Source of the DNA: Punctularia strigosozonata HHB-11173 SS5
Taxonomy: Eukaryota; Basidiomycota; Agaricomycetes; Corticiales; Punctulariaceae
Direction: 5' to 3'
Assembly (NCBI RefSeq): GCF_000264995.1
Contig: NW_006767434.1
Location: 2,806,344-2,870,343 of the forward strand
Length of the DNA: 64,000 bases
Part shown: positions 1-12,540 of the stretch, in pieces
Layout of the letters: each line of letters starts with the position of its first letter
Position numbering within the stretch: position 1 is the first letter of the stretch
The notes under the pieces: model-generated
Databases searched by the model: none
What the model was told of the DNA's origin: nothing
What the model saw: the letters and a program-made list of their open reading frames with translations, nothing else
Program-made: the position numbers and the translations under genes

Positions 1-2857
1 AGTGGCGTAATTGCTGCCTATTACTGTGCGCCTCGAGCTAAGTACACTCATTGACCGCCATTGGTCTCGGTATGTGCATGTTGCATAGTTCGATGTGACA
101 AGACCCCGGAGGGGGTGCAGATTCTAGGCATCTTTGCAACGCGCGCACACGGCGCTCCATGAAATGGTCGGACTGGCCGACCTACGTCCACTTGGCCTGA
201 CGGTCACATCATGTTCCGGTTCTGATAGACGAATGGAGAATGTTAGTTCGCGGCCTCTAGGAATACTGTCGTACGGTAGGTGGACATACTGTCGTGATAT
301 CATCGTTCACATCGACGCAATTGTATCCACGGGACGAGAGCATTCTGCGTCGCTAATTGCACATACCCCTGGAGGGAGCGGAGGGACTGGACCGCCGCAA
401 ATTCGTCCTCCAGAGTATGACCATGTTCGAGCTGACAATCATTGGCTCTTATTACCTGCTCGCCCGCGGCAGCACGGAAAAGATCTGCCTTCGCTACTTT
501 CCATTGTAGCGAATATAATCATTTTGTCACTCAAACGCGACGGCTGGGAGCGGACGAGAACTGGGTGGCTTACCAAAATTGGTTTAAATTGTTGCAAGAA
601 TTGAGAGCGAGCATCGGAACAAGTACCTCGGGAAAACGAGGTCCCTGTCTCGCAGTGAAGCCGGGAACACATGAGATACTTCTTGGGCTACACAGCACCC
701 ATGACAGGCTCCATCGATGTATAGATCTGAAATGGTATCAGTAAGCTAATGTGGATGCATGAGTGATGTGCAAGGTACGCACAGGATATACCGCAATGCC
801 CTCGTCTCTATACGCGGTGATACTTCATCATGCCTGGGTCAGAAATAGAGTGAATGTATGTCGCATCGTTTAAGGACGTTGTTCGGGGTGCCAAATAAGA
901 CAGTACCGTCAGGCAAACATTCTGATGCAACTAAATCAAGTACCGGCGATTTGATGACCCCGGAGGCACTCGCGAGCCCCCGCCATTGGATGTCGGAGGT
1001 GTCGATTAGATCGCAACTTCGCGTCGGTCCGCCGATCAATGTAGGCGTCATATCCCGGGCAGACCGTGATGTTTCTGCGAAATCTGGTCAGGCATACAGA
1101 GCCGATGCATATCCCTTAAAAGGCGGAACGTGCTATACGGCGTTTCAGCAAGGGGTTTCTACTACACCAGCATACATGTTGCATGAATGTACTCCCCGGA
1201 TCCAGGTTATCGTGTCATGGCGTGGTGTAGCAATACTATCCACACGTCTATACTTGAACTATGTTCATCAAGGTTGGGAACGTTGGTTCAATTCAGTGTA
1301 AAAGCCACATACGCAGTTGTCGCTGATAACATCACCCAAATTTGTTCATGCATTCCACGACGTCCTGAAAGGCCCATAGTTTCGGGTACACTAGAACAGA
1401 TACTCATGATATGTGTGGAGAGAAGGCATCGCATGACACCAGGGCCACGGTGCGGACGCAATTGAACTTCGTATTGAGGGTCTCCGAGACAGTATGTACG
1501 AGCTTCCGCGGACTGAATCCTCTGGGGTCCCGGGATGACACTGCAGCAATGAGCTGAGATTGTATGCAGGAAGTTCTCGGTATCGAGTTACATAGATCGG
1601 AGCCGACCAGCAGAACGTTTTGTGGAAAAAAGGTAGGCGATACCAGTGTCCCCAAAAAGAGTTGACACTGACAGAAAGAGCAAGTCGCGTGGCGCCATCA
1701 CGCCACGAGTGCGCGCACCGGAGCGGAGGTCACGTGCGGCGGTGCCAGTTTCTTGGTCGCTTCGCTGGCTACTGAGGAGAGTCCCCCCGAGCCGTTTTTT
1801 CGTCCTACCCACCTCACCCTCCTAGTAATGAGACTATCCTTATACCGGCACTTGTGTGTCTACAACGACATTGCATTCCTCCTTTCCAATCAAGTTAAGC
1901 TACGCGCGCCTGGGTAACCAGGCGCCCTGAGGCGCGACTAGAGTCGAGAACGGTTAACTTCCTGAGTGAGCTCGCCGAGTAGGCCGAGCGGGCGAGTCGT
2001 AGCACTCGCCCCCGGCCTACGCCTAAGCCAAAGGCTTCTCCTACCCTCTACGGTGGCTCACCCGGGTGGTTACCGCACCCGACTGCAGGACCGCAGCCCG
2101 CCCAAGCCGTGAACCCGGTAATTCCCTATTTTCTTCACGGATATCGCAACCAGCTTGACCATTCCTCGGAGAACCACCGCCTTATCTATCCTGGAAAGAT
2201 GTAGCAGATTGAGGGGTTCGGACTGGCTACGTGACAAATAACCTTTTCCATACATCGATAGCGTACTAATGCCGCTTCTCCAACAGCAATGTCGAGATGC
2301 ACTCAACTCCTGTCGTGGCTGCCATCGGCCTTCAACGGTCCCGACAATGCGCTGGCTCCGGGCATATTCTCGGAATCTTGAGGCTTCTTTCTCTTCCATG
2401 CTTGGGTCGGATCTACTTGCGTGGACCAATGTCACCCAGCTAAGGATTTCATGACATGTGCAATCTGGCTCTCCGTTCTTCATCTTCTGAGCCACGTGCA
2501 ACACTTTATTTCCCAAAGACCTCCTCGTACCTTGGAGCGCGCCTTTTCATAGCGTCGTCGGCGCAGGGTAAGCTTCAGTTCTCATGTCTGAACTGAATGC
2601 CTCAGGTTTATTGATGGACGATACCTCCGACCTCCCGTCGATGCTATGGCTTCTCTTGACCAGTTGTATCTCGACGCTATGTCTGGGGAGCAGAACTGGG
2701 GTTGAGAACAACGCACTCTCATCCTGCTTGGACAGTTGGTTAATCGGTCATGGACGTGACCCGCGGTGTGATGGACTGTAGGCTGACATCATCGTCGCTC
2801 TCATCACTCTGGGTGCCAGTGGAGGTCGTTTTCGGTCGGTATCGACCAGTAACAGGG
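1..2857. other. gene-poor left end
   Basis: No gene could be supported here. Several open stretches exist (plus strand 134-604, 442-744 and 858-1301; minus strand 2070-2516), but none carries a domain, a convincing splice-linked extension or a family motif I recognise. The plus-strand stretch at 442-744 reads most like real protein, but I cannot assign it. The only clear structure is the hairpin cluster at 1906-2081. I see no LTR, transposase or tRNA gene. Confidence 0.5.
1906..2081. repeat. cluster of GC-rich inverted repeats (hairpins)
   Basis: Four inverted repeats lie within 176 bp. At 1906-1925, GCGCCTGG and CCAGGCGC form a perfect 8-bp stem around a 4-nt loop. At 1980-2019, two nested stems (TAGGCC with GGCCTA, and GGGCGAGT with ACTCGCCC) enclose a 6-nt loop. 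At 2025-2037, AAGCC pairs with GGCTT. At 2063-2081, CGGGTG pairs with CACCCG. The element could be a structured RNA gene, a foldback or MITE remnant, or chance in GC-rich DNA. No protein-coding role is apparent. Confidence 0.5.
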
Positions 2858-2865
2858 TATAAAAG
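2858..2865 (+). promoter_or_regulatory. TATA box of the sc15-like gene
   Basis: TATAAAAG lies 72 bp upstream of the start codon at 2937, the expected place for a strongly expressed fungal secreted-protein gene. It is one of the few consensus TATA boxes noticed in the window. Confidence 0.6.
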
Positions 2866-2936
2866 GGTGTCATCCTGTCCGACAGACGGCAGACTCATAC
2901 GGAGCCTACTCGAAGCCTTGCACGCATCTCTACGAA

Positions 2937-3705
2937 ATGCACTTCTCTCGTATCATCGCGACATTCTTCGTCGTCGTCACTTTCGGCGCGTTCGTGCTCT
3001 CCTCCCCTGCCGTCGACAAAGGGTCGGACACGTCGGAGATCGAGACCACCTTGAAGAATCTCAAGAACAACATTGCCCCGACCTTGTCGGCCATCAGTCA
3101 GTCGGTCGTCATCGCCAAAAACCGTTCGCTCAGTCGCGCTTCCATGCAGAGGCGACGCACGCGCATGATATCGCGTCCGCTGCTACCGTCGGGCCCCTCA
3201 TCGCCGACCTCGTCTCGGAGATTGAGAAGGCCACCTCTTCGCTTGGAACCGTGACCGAGGAACGCTCTCAAGTTGCAGCGAAACGACAGATATCTGACGC
3301 GGAACTTGCCGCTCTTGTTTCCGATATCATCAAGGCGAGCCCCAATACAGGGTTCATCTCGAATTTGTTTGCTCAGGCTGGTTTAGGCAGTTGTGGGTGT
3401 ATTGGAGGGTATTGCATCAGCGCCCGGAATCGCTGCGGTGAGGCCTGTTTGGTTAACATGCGAGCATAAGCGCATAAGACTGAAAAGTGTATAGCTTCTA
3501 CCAGGACTTGACACGTCCCTTGCTGAATTCCTAGCTGGTCTCGAGACAGTCGTTGCCGGAGTCGTTGCACTCGCTGCTACAATGTGAGTACGCACCTCGG
3601 AGGCAAAGTTCAAGGCACTCATATTCGGGAGCTAGCCTCACTGTTGCCTCCGACATCTTCACGGACCTATCCTTGGACCTGACTGCTGCCGCGCTCGGGT
3701 TGTGA
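2937..3705 (+). CDS. sc15-like small secreted protein
   Basis: Exons are 2937-3096, 3150-3316, 3387-3437, 3495-3583 and 3636-3705, giving 178 aa. A signal peptide (MHFSRIIATFFVVVTFGAF) is followed by a heptad-like stretch (residues 30-90) and a hydrophobic C-terminal half rich in Leu, Ala, Val and Gly. The tail reads LETVVAGVVALAAT and ends LSLDLTAAALGL. That tail resembles the C-terminus of basidiomycete sc15-like proteins (typically ending in NLxxGLxLASLGL), small abundant secreted proteins of unknown biochemical role. Introns are 49-70 nt. The weakest junction is intron 2 (3317-3386): retaining it reads on for about 20 residues before the frame is lost. A TATA box lies 72 bp upstream of the start. 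Confidence 0.65.
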
Positions 3706-4039
3706 ATTCGACAGGGGTAGTTCGCGACCACAGAATGATTTGTCTGGAAAGTTATCGAGCTTACGGTTGCCAAGTACCTGTACGGGTATCGTGCTCTGTG
3801 ATCGTCGATTCTCTCTTAATGTTCCCGTTGTATTCGCCACCTGTACCTACCCGTTGTGGTATTCGTTGATTGTAGTGTCGAAGAATGAAGCTTGAGTTGC
3901 TATTTCCATACTTGGGCAAGAGGAGGCCTGAGAACACGCCGAGCTTGAAAACGCTCTGGCGCGCACAACCACGATCGGCGTCCCTTCACAACAGCTCACA
4001 CAAAGCTCTTCAAGCAAAAGCAATCCAGGTACTTGCGAG

Positions 4040-5083
4040 ATGACCACTCCTGCTATCGTCTTCACTCTTTGCGTGAACGATCACGATATTGCACGCGCCG
4101 TTGATATCCTTGTACAATCAGACTATCTGATTTTCGATTGCGAGGGTCGAGATCTAGGCGATGAAGGCGGAGCTCTTTCGCTTATGGCCATAGGGACAAC
4201 CGACGCCGAACAAGTATTCCTCTTCGATGCATTAACCCTAGACGCATCGGGACACCCTGCACAGCGTCTATTCAATCTTCTTCGCGATCCTCGCAAGCGC
4301 AAACTTGTATGGGATGGCCGCATGGACTTCATCGAGATATGGTCCGTATACGGGATACCCCTCAACGGTGTGCTCGATTTGCAGATTGTTGAGGTGGTCT
4401 CCCGTGTACTGGCGGGCGAAGACGACAACCAACGGTTAGGTCGGATGGCCCGCATGTTGGGCGCGAAGGAGGTCTTTCGAGGAAAGACCCGCTGGAAATA
4501 TGATGACATTCATCGCCTCTGCGGGATGAATGAGTGCGTGAAGCAATGTGGATTCGGAAGTGACTATACAAAGGATGGTGAGTTTTGCCATATACATCCA
4601 TAGTCAGCATGAGGTCTGATCGACTGCCATCTGTTAGAGGCTGTTGTTCGGATGCATCGCAATCTCGGTTCAGCCTTCTGGATGGACAGACCTCTTTCTT
4701 CTCAGCTTCTTCATTATGCCGCGCAGGATATCAAGATGATTTCCTTGATTTACGAGCACTTCACCACGGCAGGGTTGCTCAAAGACAACATGCTCCCCCT
4801 TCTCTTGGACCAGTGCAAGCGTTACGTTTCTCTTCACCAACAGTCAGGGCGGGTAGAACAGGGGAATTCGTTCAGGAGCAACGGCTTTCTCCCCCTCGAC
4901 ATTCTCAAGATGCCTTCTCAGGACCGACGTGTTTGCTCTGGATGCAACAGATTCATATCTGCGAAATATTTCAACGTCGGAGACAAGTGCCGCGTTTGTC
5001 AGGCAGTGATACTCAAGGAGATGCTGGCCAGAGACAAGGAGTTAGAGAAGACTCGGAAGACCACCAAGAATAGAGACGCGTAG
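4040..5083 (+). CDS. EXD1-like 3'-5' exonuclease domain protein
   Basis: Two exons, 4040-4577 and 4638-5083, give 327 aa. The protein belongs to the DEDDy 3'-5' exonuclease fold. Motif I (DxE) is in LIFDCEGRDLG near residue 33. A middle aspartate is in LVWDGRMDF and LDLQIVEV. Motif III (YxxxD) is in HYAAQDIKM in exon 2. The nearest family is EXD1 (exonuclease 3'-5' domain-containing 1), whose animal members act in RNA or piRNA metabolism, sometimes without activity. The C-terminus adds a short CxxC...CxxC zinc-ribbon-like patch (CSGC and CRVC), then a charged lysine-rich tail. The acidic residues appear intact, so catalysis is possible. The cellular role in fungi is not established. Confidence 0.75.
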
Positions 5084-5497
5084 TTCAGGTAGGTGTGCTC
5101 AAATGGCCCTTGCACTACGATACTGACACCTCAGACATCCGCAGACGCGAAAGAGAGTAGAATCTAGCTGTCAAAGCTGCCGGAAGTGTAGAACCCCGGA
5201 GAATCAAATGTAAGTGAACGCGATTAAACACTGAATGCGCAACGAGTATAACAGAGGTTTACGGCGTTCACAGAACCCATGCATTCAACCCTTGAGCAGT
5301 CGTGATGCCATGTACGAAATCTCAAGTGTCTTCCCTCCTTGCATTTTGATCGCGGACGGTAAGACCTTCCATGGCCAAGGACGATTTTCGTAGTTGTACT
5401 AGTAGCAGGTCATTCTCCGATTGACGTTGTATCTTGAAAGTGATATCCTACGTCAGATCCATACAAATACACAAAAGCCGCCAGTAGTTATGACCGT
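5084..5497. other. intergenic, convergent 3' ends
   Basis: This stretch separates the 3' ends of the exonuclease gene (plus) and the BBC1-like gene (minus). No coding sequence or repeat was seen. Confidence 0.5.
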
Positions 5498-8400
5498 TCA
5501 CGCCTCCAGCACCCTGTATATCTACAAGGACGATAGTCATAAGCGTTGTCCGGTATATGTACGCGTGATTCTTACCTTGATCATGCCACTTTTTAGATCG
5601 TCCAACCGATAGCTCACGTTTTCCACCGTCTACCGAGGAAGTCATGAACAATTTCTGATCAAGCTCGAAAGGCACACACCTGGTGACCGACGTGCTGATT
5701 TGCTTGCAGCACCCTCACCTTGCTCTTCTTGGCTTCAAATTCGTTCACCACCCCCACACAGACCTCGCCTTCTCCGACATGCTGGTGATAAATCCCCAAT
5801 CCCTTATGGCCTTTGAGCTTGGCATCATATAGGGTTATCACATCCCCTGGCAGAATATCGCTCGTTCTGCGCTGCACGGACGGACCCGTTTGAGCATAGA
5901 TCAGGTACCCATAGACATCTCGCTCCGGTCCGCGAGCTTGAGGCACTTCCCTGAGCACTGCGTTGACAAAGCCAGCATATGATCCGTCTCCGACGAGTGT
6001 TTTCTTGGACTTCTCGTGCAGAGCCACCGAGACTTCGTGTAAGAACACACCGACCTTGCCCCAGACGGCCATTAGCTCATCGGGAGAGAGTTGGATGTCG
6101 GAGAGTGGTTTCAAAGACGGTTTGGCCGCCAGGGGCGCGGCAGCGGAAGATGGGTAGGTGGTTGAGTCTTCCGACCATGTCGCAGACGCAGCGAGAGATA
6201 GGTCACCTTCGTTCGTCGATTCGTTATCAAATCCTAAGGATGGGCTTGCGAGAGAGGGAATGGACGGCAATTCCCACTGGCTCTCCTTAGACTCAAGCGG
6301 CGGATGCTCAGGAGCTACGCGTGATGGCGGTGCGCGTTGCGGCCTCCCCGGAGGCGGAGGCGGCGCCTCAGATTCGACGATCACATATTCGGACGCGCTA
6401 GGCGCCACCGGAGGGTACGCATGTTGAGACTGTCGGCGAGGTGAAGCCGGCCATCCCGAGTCTGTTGACGATTTGGTTTTTGCGCTCGGCGGGGCGGCGA
6501 CCGGAACTGGTGGTCGGCCGTGAGGTTGAGGTGGCCGAGACGAAGGGCGCGGAGGTGGCGGTGGCGGCGCCGGTTCATCGCTCGGAGCCGCCATTTGCAC
6601 CGACGTTCTCCGGGCAGTCCGGGACGGAACCGGCGGAGGGGGAGGTTCCTCTGCATCGCCCTGCTCCGGCACAACATCCTCTAACTCCTTCCGTTCTGTT
6701 TTCACATCATCGTGATCGACTTGGTGCGTCGGTATCGTGGGAAGTGCTGGCCTCGCCGGTGGTACGGGTGGCTTGTCTTCCTCAAGGTCCCGTTCATCCT
6801 TGACCGCAGCTGCTTCTGGTCGTGGGACAGGGGAGGCTCCAGGAAATATGCCGAACCGCATACCGCCCATGCCAGCTATTTTAGCTGCGATTCGTGCCCT
6901 TCTGGCTTGCTCGTCCTCCTCTTCCTCGGGCACTTCCCCTTTGTTCTCGACCTGCTGTCCCGATCGCGCACCCTCTACATCCGCTGTGTTCTCAGGGTCC
7001 GGAGCTGGAGCGGGAGCGGCACGCCTGCCAGTTGGGATGGGAGGTGGGGCACCAAATTTAATCCCTCCCAGCTTTGCCATGCGTTCTGCGATAGTGCGGC
7101 GCCGAGTCTGCTCAGGATCTTCTTCATCAGGTGAAATTGACTGCTTCTCAGTGCCTTCGTGTGCTGCAACGAGATGGTGCTCTGCTTTCTCTACACCCGG
7201 AGAAGGGTGCGCTGAGCTGGGCTGCGATGAGGGACGGTGGAAATGCGGGTCAATAGGATCTATCATAACCGTGATTAGCGACGAGCTTCCGCCGGGTGAC
7301 GGAAGTGCTGATATTTACCACCCTCTTCTTCGTCCAAAATTTCGTCCTCCTTCTCTCTTGGCGATTCCGGCTCCGGTTCAAGGTGTTCATCCATGCCGGT
7401 TGAAACACCTCGCACATATTCCTCCACCGGCGATGCCGGCTCGCTCTGCTCCGTCCCAGTTGCGGTTTCACCTGACGGAGCCCTGCTATGTTCACGAACG
7501 TCATGCTGGGGTACAAGCGGCACAACGTCCTCCACGTCCGCTTCCTCCCCAGATGCTGCCGGCTCTGGTTCCGGAGGTGGCGGCGGCGGAATCGGCCTCG
7601 AGATCGAATGTCGCACATGTGCTACGCGAGGAGGGGGTGGAGGGGGTTCGACCACTTTGGCTTCTTCGGCAGGAGGCTCTTCTTCATCTTCATATGCGTC
7701 GGATTCGTACGCCATCTGCGACAATTGAGGAGGCGGAACAGGTATCGGCACAGCATTTGACACGACGCGATGCATATCGGCACTACGCGGAGGCGGGGCC
7801 GGCGGAGGTAGTTCATCCTCTTCCTCTGATTCGTCTGCGTCTGGCGCTGATGCTTCAGAGTCGTGGTATAGCGGTAGACGGGCCGGAGGAACGGGTGGTG
7901 CAGACGGTGTCACTGGAGAGGCTGCACGCACGTCCTCCTCCTGCTCCTCAGATTCGCTGCTATCATGCACAGGCGCGTGCGAAGGATCAGCAGGCCTTGC
8001 AGAAGACGGAATCGGAGGTGGTACAGGTACACCGCCCCGTTCATCAGGTTCCTCACGAGCCTCATGCGTGCTGGGACGTGATGAGGTTGCAGGCCGAGCG
8101 GATAATGGAATCGGGGGAGGTGCTTGGTTCGGTTCTTCGGCTTCTGGTAGAGCAGATGGAGTAGGTCGTATGAACCGAGAAGTATGCCTGTGTCTGACGC
8201 TCGAGACCTCATCGTCCACGGCTTCCTCTTCTCCACTACTCGAGACAGGGGGAGGAGCAGGTCGTGTAACTGACGGAGGAGGCACGGAGCGAGGGCCGAA
8301 GGGGTTGAAGCCGCCCATCTTAGCCATGCGCTCCGCCAGCGCCCTTTTCCGTGTCGCTTCTTCGTCCTCTTCGATCACAGGGACGAGCTGCTGCTCTGCC

Positions 8401-11020
8401 TCTCTTGCGCGTTCATGAACATCGAGTTCATCCTCAGCAATATCGCTCTCTTCGGCGGAGCTAAGGTCTTGGTTTTCCGGAGCCACCCGTTCCTCCTGTG
8501 TGGCTTCCAGCTCAGGTGGCGCTTCAGGCGTAGTTCCATCGCCAAAAGCGGATGGAGAATGCGCTGTATCATGCTGCACTGTCGGGGGCGGCGATGCAAT
8601 AAGGGCACCGTTATCACGGATTACTGCTACGGCAGATGCACGCTTAGGTGGAGGAGGAGGCTGCGGCTCTTCGTTCTCGTGGTCGTCAGGAAACTCCTCT
8701 TCCGGCTCAGTCGAGGCAGCGAGCGGATGGGAGTCTAGGGAGAGGGAAACAACAGTCAACATCCATTTGAACACAGCAAACGGTATAAACACTGAGGACG
8801 AATAGAGAAAACGAAATCAATTACCCGTCTCGCCCACGTCATCTTCCCCATCCAACTCAACGGATACCGATCGCACTATCTCTTGTTGCTCATCCTCAAT
8901 TGGCCTCGTATCCCTCCTCACCAGCGGCGGCGGCACTCGAGTCCCTTGCTCGACGTGACTGCTGAGCACCGACGATTCCGACGCCTTGCGCTGGGGCGAA
9001 CCGGAAATCGACCCTCCAGAGGGCTGTCTAAGGGACGGAGACCGCACCGGAAGAGGCGGAGAGCGGGGGCCGCTGGGGGCGAACGGATTTACGCCGCCCA
9101 TCTTGGCTAGCTTCTCCGCGATCCGCTGCTTTCTGGCAGCCTCTTCGTCTTCTTCGTTATCTTGCTCCTCATGTTCAGCCGGCTCTTGCGTCTCGTGTTG
9201 CTCAGTCGCATACTCAAGCGTTGCGTCGGCTTCCTTGGCTGTCCCGTCCTTTGCTTCGTTCTCTTCAGAGCTGACTGGCGGCGAGTGCACCGGAGTGCGC
9301 AACGGAGCACCGTCGGTGGGCTCGTCGTGGAATTGAACAGGCGACTCAATCTCAGCATTCGGTTCCGGTTCGGATTCGACGACAGGCATGGCCTGGATGT
9401 CCTTCTCGAGATCGTCCTCTAGTTGCTCTGTTGAATGAGTAGGTTCTGCATTCCCGAAAACGCCAGGATGAGCACGAAGCCATAATCAGGAGCGCATTGC
9501 TATCTCACCGTCTTTCTCTGCCTTATCTTCTGCTGGTGCCGGCACCTCAGCCACGAGCGTCGCTTTACTCGATCCATCCTCAAGTGAACCCACCACTTCA
9601 TGCGCGTCAGGGGGTGCAATGGTGAGGTTTGCGCCCTCCTCTCCTTGCGTGGGTGCAGGGTAAGGGTCTTCTACTGGCGGCAGTGGCGGTATCTCGGCGG
9701 GCGCAGACTCCTGCGCCGTCTCCTGCGCCTTGGCACCGACAACCTCTGCAATCTCCTCAGGCTTCACGTCTACCTTTGGCTCCTCTGGTTCGTCTTTGGG
9801 CGTAGGCATGGGAGATCGAGCGCCTTTCTTTCTCGGCGGCGCAGCTCGACGTGGACCGGCAGGTACAGGCATGGACGTCGGCGCACGATGTTGGGTCGGA
9901 GGTGAAGTCTCAGGAGTGGGCGTTTCGGAAATAGGGGCTGGAGGAGGAGGGGCTACGCGAAGTATTGCATCAGTAAAGGGGGCGTATGCTAGGTGGTATC
10001 GAACGCACCAATCTCGCGCTCGACGTCCGCTTCGGGAGATAGAAGGGATGACTGACGCGACGGCACTGGCTTGGGCGACACTGTCTCATCTGACGATCAT
10101 GCATTAGCTCAGACTTCGTGTTTAGTGAGGTGCAATCACCTGGATGAACTTCGGTGGGCACCTCCGGAGTATGCACAGCTGTCAACTTGCATGAGCACAC
10201 CGTGCAGATATATCGTGATAGAAGTATGCATACCGTCCTCCTGGCGGTTGATCTCCTCCTCTTGAGACTTCTGCTCCACCTCGTGGGGCATCGGCTCAGA
10301 TTTGGGCTCTTCGTCGGTCTTCTTCTTGACCGGGACGCTGGGCTTCATGCCCATGATCGGTGGGCCCATACCAACACGAGCGCCGCCCAGCCTCGCCATC
10401 CTCGCCGCGATCGCCGCCCGCCTCTGCCGTTCCTCCTCCTCGGGATCCTTCTCACCCTCCACTTCTTCATCTACCTTCTTCTCTTCCTCATTTCCGGAGG
10501 TCGCATGTTCGCCGGGCCGCAAGTCCCTATTCGCGTCTTCGGCAAATAAGCTAGGAGTAGCGAGCGGGAGCGGCGGGCTCTTGATCGGCGGCTCGCCCTC
10601 TTCGCCCGGGCTCTGCGCCGGCTGCGGAGGGGGCTTCCACTTGGGCTTGTCCCCGCTTGGCTTCGGGGGCGGCGCTGGTGCTGGCGCGCCAAATGCACCT
10701 CGTCCTTGCAGAGCCGCCATCCGTTCTTTGAGGCTGCCGCCTGCTCGTCCGATAGCCTCCCTCGCGTCCGCGGCGCTCATCCCCGCCTTGGCCGCAGCGG
10801 TTGCACCTTCAGCTGAGGCATCTCCACTGGCAGGGGGTGCCGAGGTGGTCGACTGCTGTTGTGCGTCCGGTGACGGAGAACGCGGCTTCCACGTCCGATG
10901 CGCGACGCCCGCCGGCTTGGGCTTGGGCGCGGGGGCGGGGGCGGGAGCGGGGCCCTTGTTCTCAAACTGAGCGATGCGGTCGCGCAGCGAGCCGATCTTC
11001 TTCGGCGGCGGATCCGACAT
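5498..11020 (-). CDS. BBC1/AIM3-family cortical actin patch protein
   Basis: Nine exons on the minus strand (11020-10234, 10178-10140, 10089-10009, 9952-9509, 9445-8825, 8734-7319, 7259-5680, 5629-5576, 5521-5498) encode 1681 aa, all junctions in phase. The protein is mostly disordered, with many proline runs (PPPPP, suited to SH3 binding) and acidic blocks. The last ~170 residues (from MAVWGKVGVFLHEVSVAL to GMIKIYRVLEA) form the globular C-terminal domain typical of Bbc1/Aim3 proteins, which act at endocytic actin patches and restrain Las17/myosin-driven actin assembly. The N-terminus (SLRDRIAQFENKG) shows no SH3 domain, unlike yeast Bbc1. Five copies of a short RIAxRMAxMGG motif recur along the chain. 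The tiny last exons are typical of the gene style here. Confidence 0.8.
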
Positions 11021-11666
11021 CGTCGGCGGCGTCGTTGGCGATGATGACGGCGGTCAGAGAACGCAAGGACAGTTGTGTGTGTTCGGTAGTTAGACTCTTG
11101 CTCGTCGTCGTGGTCGTGGTACGCGTGATCGGTGTGTCAATGACGTACTGCCCCTCTCAGTAACAGTGACACGACCGACGCACTTTGATTCTCTTCATCC
11201 TACACTAGTGTCATGGAACTACACAGTTCGAATCGTGACTCAAGCACCCGTACCTGCCGGTTCAGATAATAACTCATGTCTGGGCGGACTGCATATACTA
11301 CTTCAATACTCGACATTCGAGCGCTCTGGATGGACATTATTGACCCACCTCTCATGGCTTGGGGAACATTAACCCTGGCTCTGCCAACAGCCAACTGATC
11401 TATAGTCCGTAGTTTGATACAAGACCAATAAATTCCGCCAGGCCGACAGCCACCTCTCATACCTCTGGGAAATGTCAGGCACGGGCGCCTATATCGTTCC
11501 TTCTTCTCGCTTCACGCGCACGAATCATCTCGGTTGTATCTCAGTGATGGAACGAAAATGCCAAAGTCCGCTACGCCTCTCACACGTACTCCGGTGACTC
11601 TAGGACTTGCTCCTTGACGTCGACGGCCGGCGAATTGAGCCTATTGCAACGCTTGTTCATTTCAAC
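11021..11666. other. divergent promoter region
   Basis: A 646 bp gap lies between the starts of the minus-strand BBC1-like gene and the plus-strand membrane-protein gene. No coding sequence or clear consensus TATA was found. A TTCGAATC at 11228 is not part of a tRNA. Confidence 0.5.
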
Positions 11667-12540
11667 ATGTCTACGTCTTTGGTCCAGACGAGCACAATGG
11701 CCTCAATCACCTTCAGCCCGCCAGCTCTGGAATCGCTATCCAGCGCTAGCCTCTTCGGCGTGTCATCAGTCCCCGTTCCTACAACCCAAGTCTCCGAATT
11801 CACCTCGGCGGCGACCACATCAGCTAGTACGGATCCGGAACAGACCCGGACATCAGCGGCTCCTGTGCCGTCATCCTCTCAACAAATCGTCCAGCCAATC
11901 CAAAGCAAGCAAGCATCTTATCATACAAACCTCTCGTGTGGTTCCTTACTGATCATACCCCAAGGCGTCATACCAACAACATCAAAGCGATAGCGACACC
12001 CGCTATATTAGGCAGCCTTATATTCATCATAATCTTCATATCGTTCTTCACTCGTTCGGTCGCTCGCCGCATATCCGGATGGAGAACCCGCCACCGTGCT
12101 CCGCCATCGGCTCAGTTCACCTCCGAGGGCCTTCCCGCTCCCCCATCCAGGATGAAACAGCTGCCTTCTGTGTGGACAGCCATCGAGCACCAGATGCGCA
12201 CCGATATTCAGCGAACGAAATCTCGACCCACACGCGATATCGAACGAGGAACGGGCGAGCACGGTCGAGCCAAAGATGACGAGGATGCGGAGGCCATGGA
12301 ACGGGTCAGCGTGATTCTGGCAGGTATTTCACGTATGGGGACGCTAACGATTGCCATCTCTAGGCCATCGCTCTCTCCACGTCTCATACTCCTCCTCATA
12401 CCGCCCCACGATCACCTATATCCGCGTCAGTCGCTGGCTCCTCATCACCAAAAGCCGGTCCATCCGGTTACGATCGCTCTTCCGACACCATTGATCCACG
12501 ACGGCACTTAACCCCTCAAATCCAGGAGGAGAGTCGATGA
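11667..12540 (+). CDS. single-pass membrane protein with Ser/Thr-rich ectodomain
   Basis: Proposed exons are 11667-11937, 11994-12310 and 12364-12540 (254 aa). Residues 1-90 are rich in Ser, Thr, Pro and Val and look suited to O-mannosylation. One hydrophobic segment (ILGSLIFIIIFISFF) follows, then a basic stop-transfer (TRSVARRISGWRTRHR) and a hydrophilic tail with Pro/Ser clusters. No cleavable signal peptide is evident. The layout resembles fungal cell-wall sensor or mucin-like proteins, but no WSC or other domain is present, so function is unknown. An in-frame upstream ATG at 11607 is an alternative start. The third junction could instead use a donor at 12324, giving a different, shorter tail. 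Confidence 0.5.

Noticed and set aside
858-1301. 147-codon open plus-strand stretch
   Set aside because: It begins with ATG but has no recognisable content, no introns where genuine genes here have many, and no promoter signal.
1-2900. Transposon or retroelement remnant at the left end
   Set aside because: No terminal repeats, transposase, integrase or reverse-transcriptase motifs could be read in any frame. Only hairpins are visible.
6737-8164. 475-codon open plus-strand stretch opposite the BBC1-like gene
   Set aside because: It is the complement of Pro/Glu/Ala-rich coding sequence and consists of low-complexity Ser/Gly/Cys runs. The minus strand holds the real exons with family-specific C-terminus.
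11226-11236. GTTCGAATC resembling a tRNA B box
   Set aside because: No A box at the proper distance, no acceptor stem and no anticodon arm could be formed around it.
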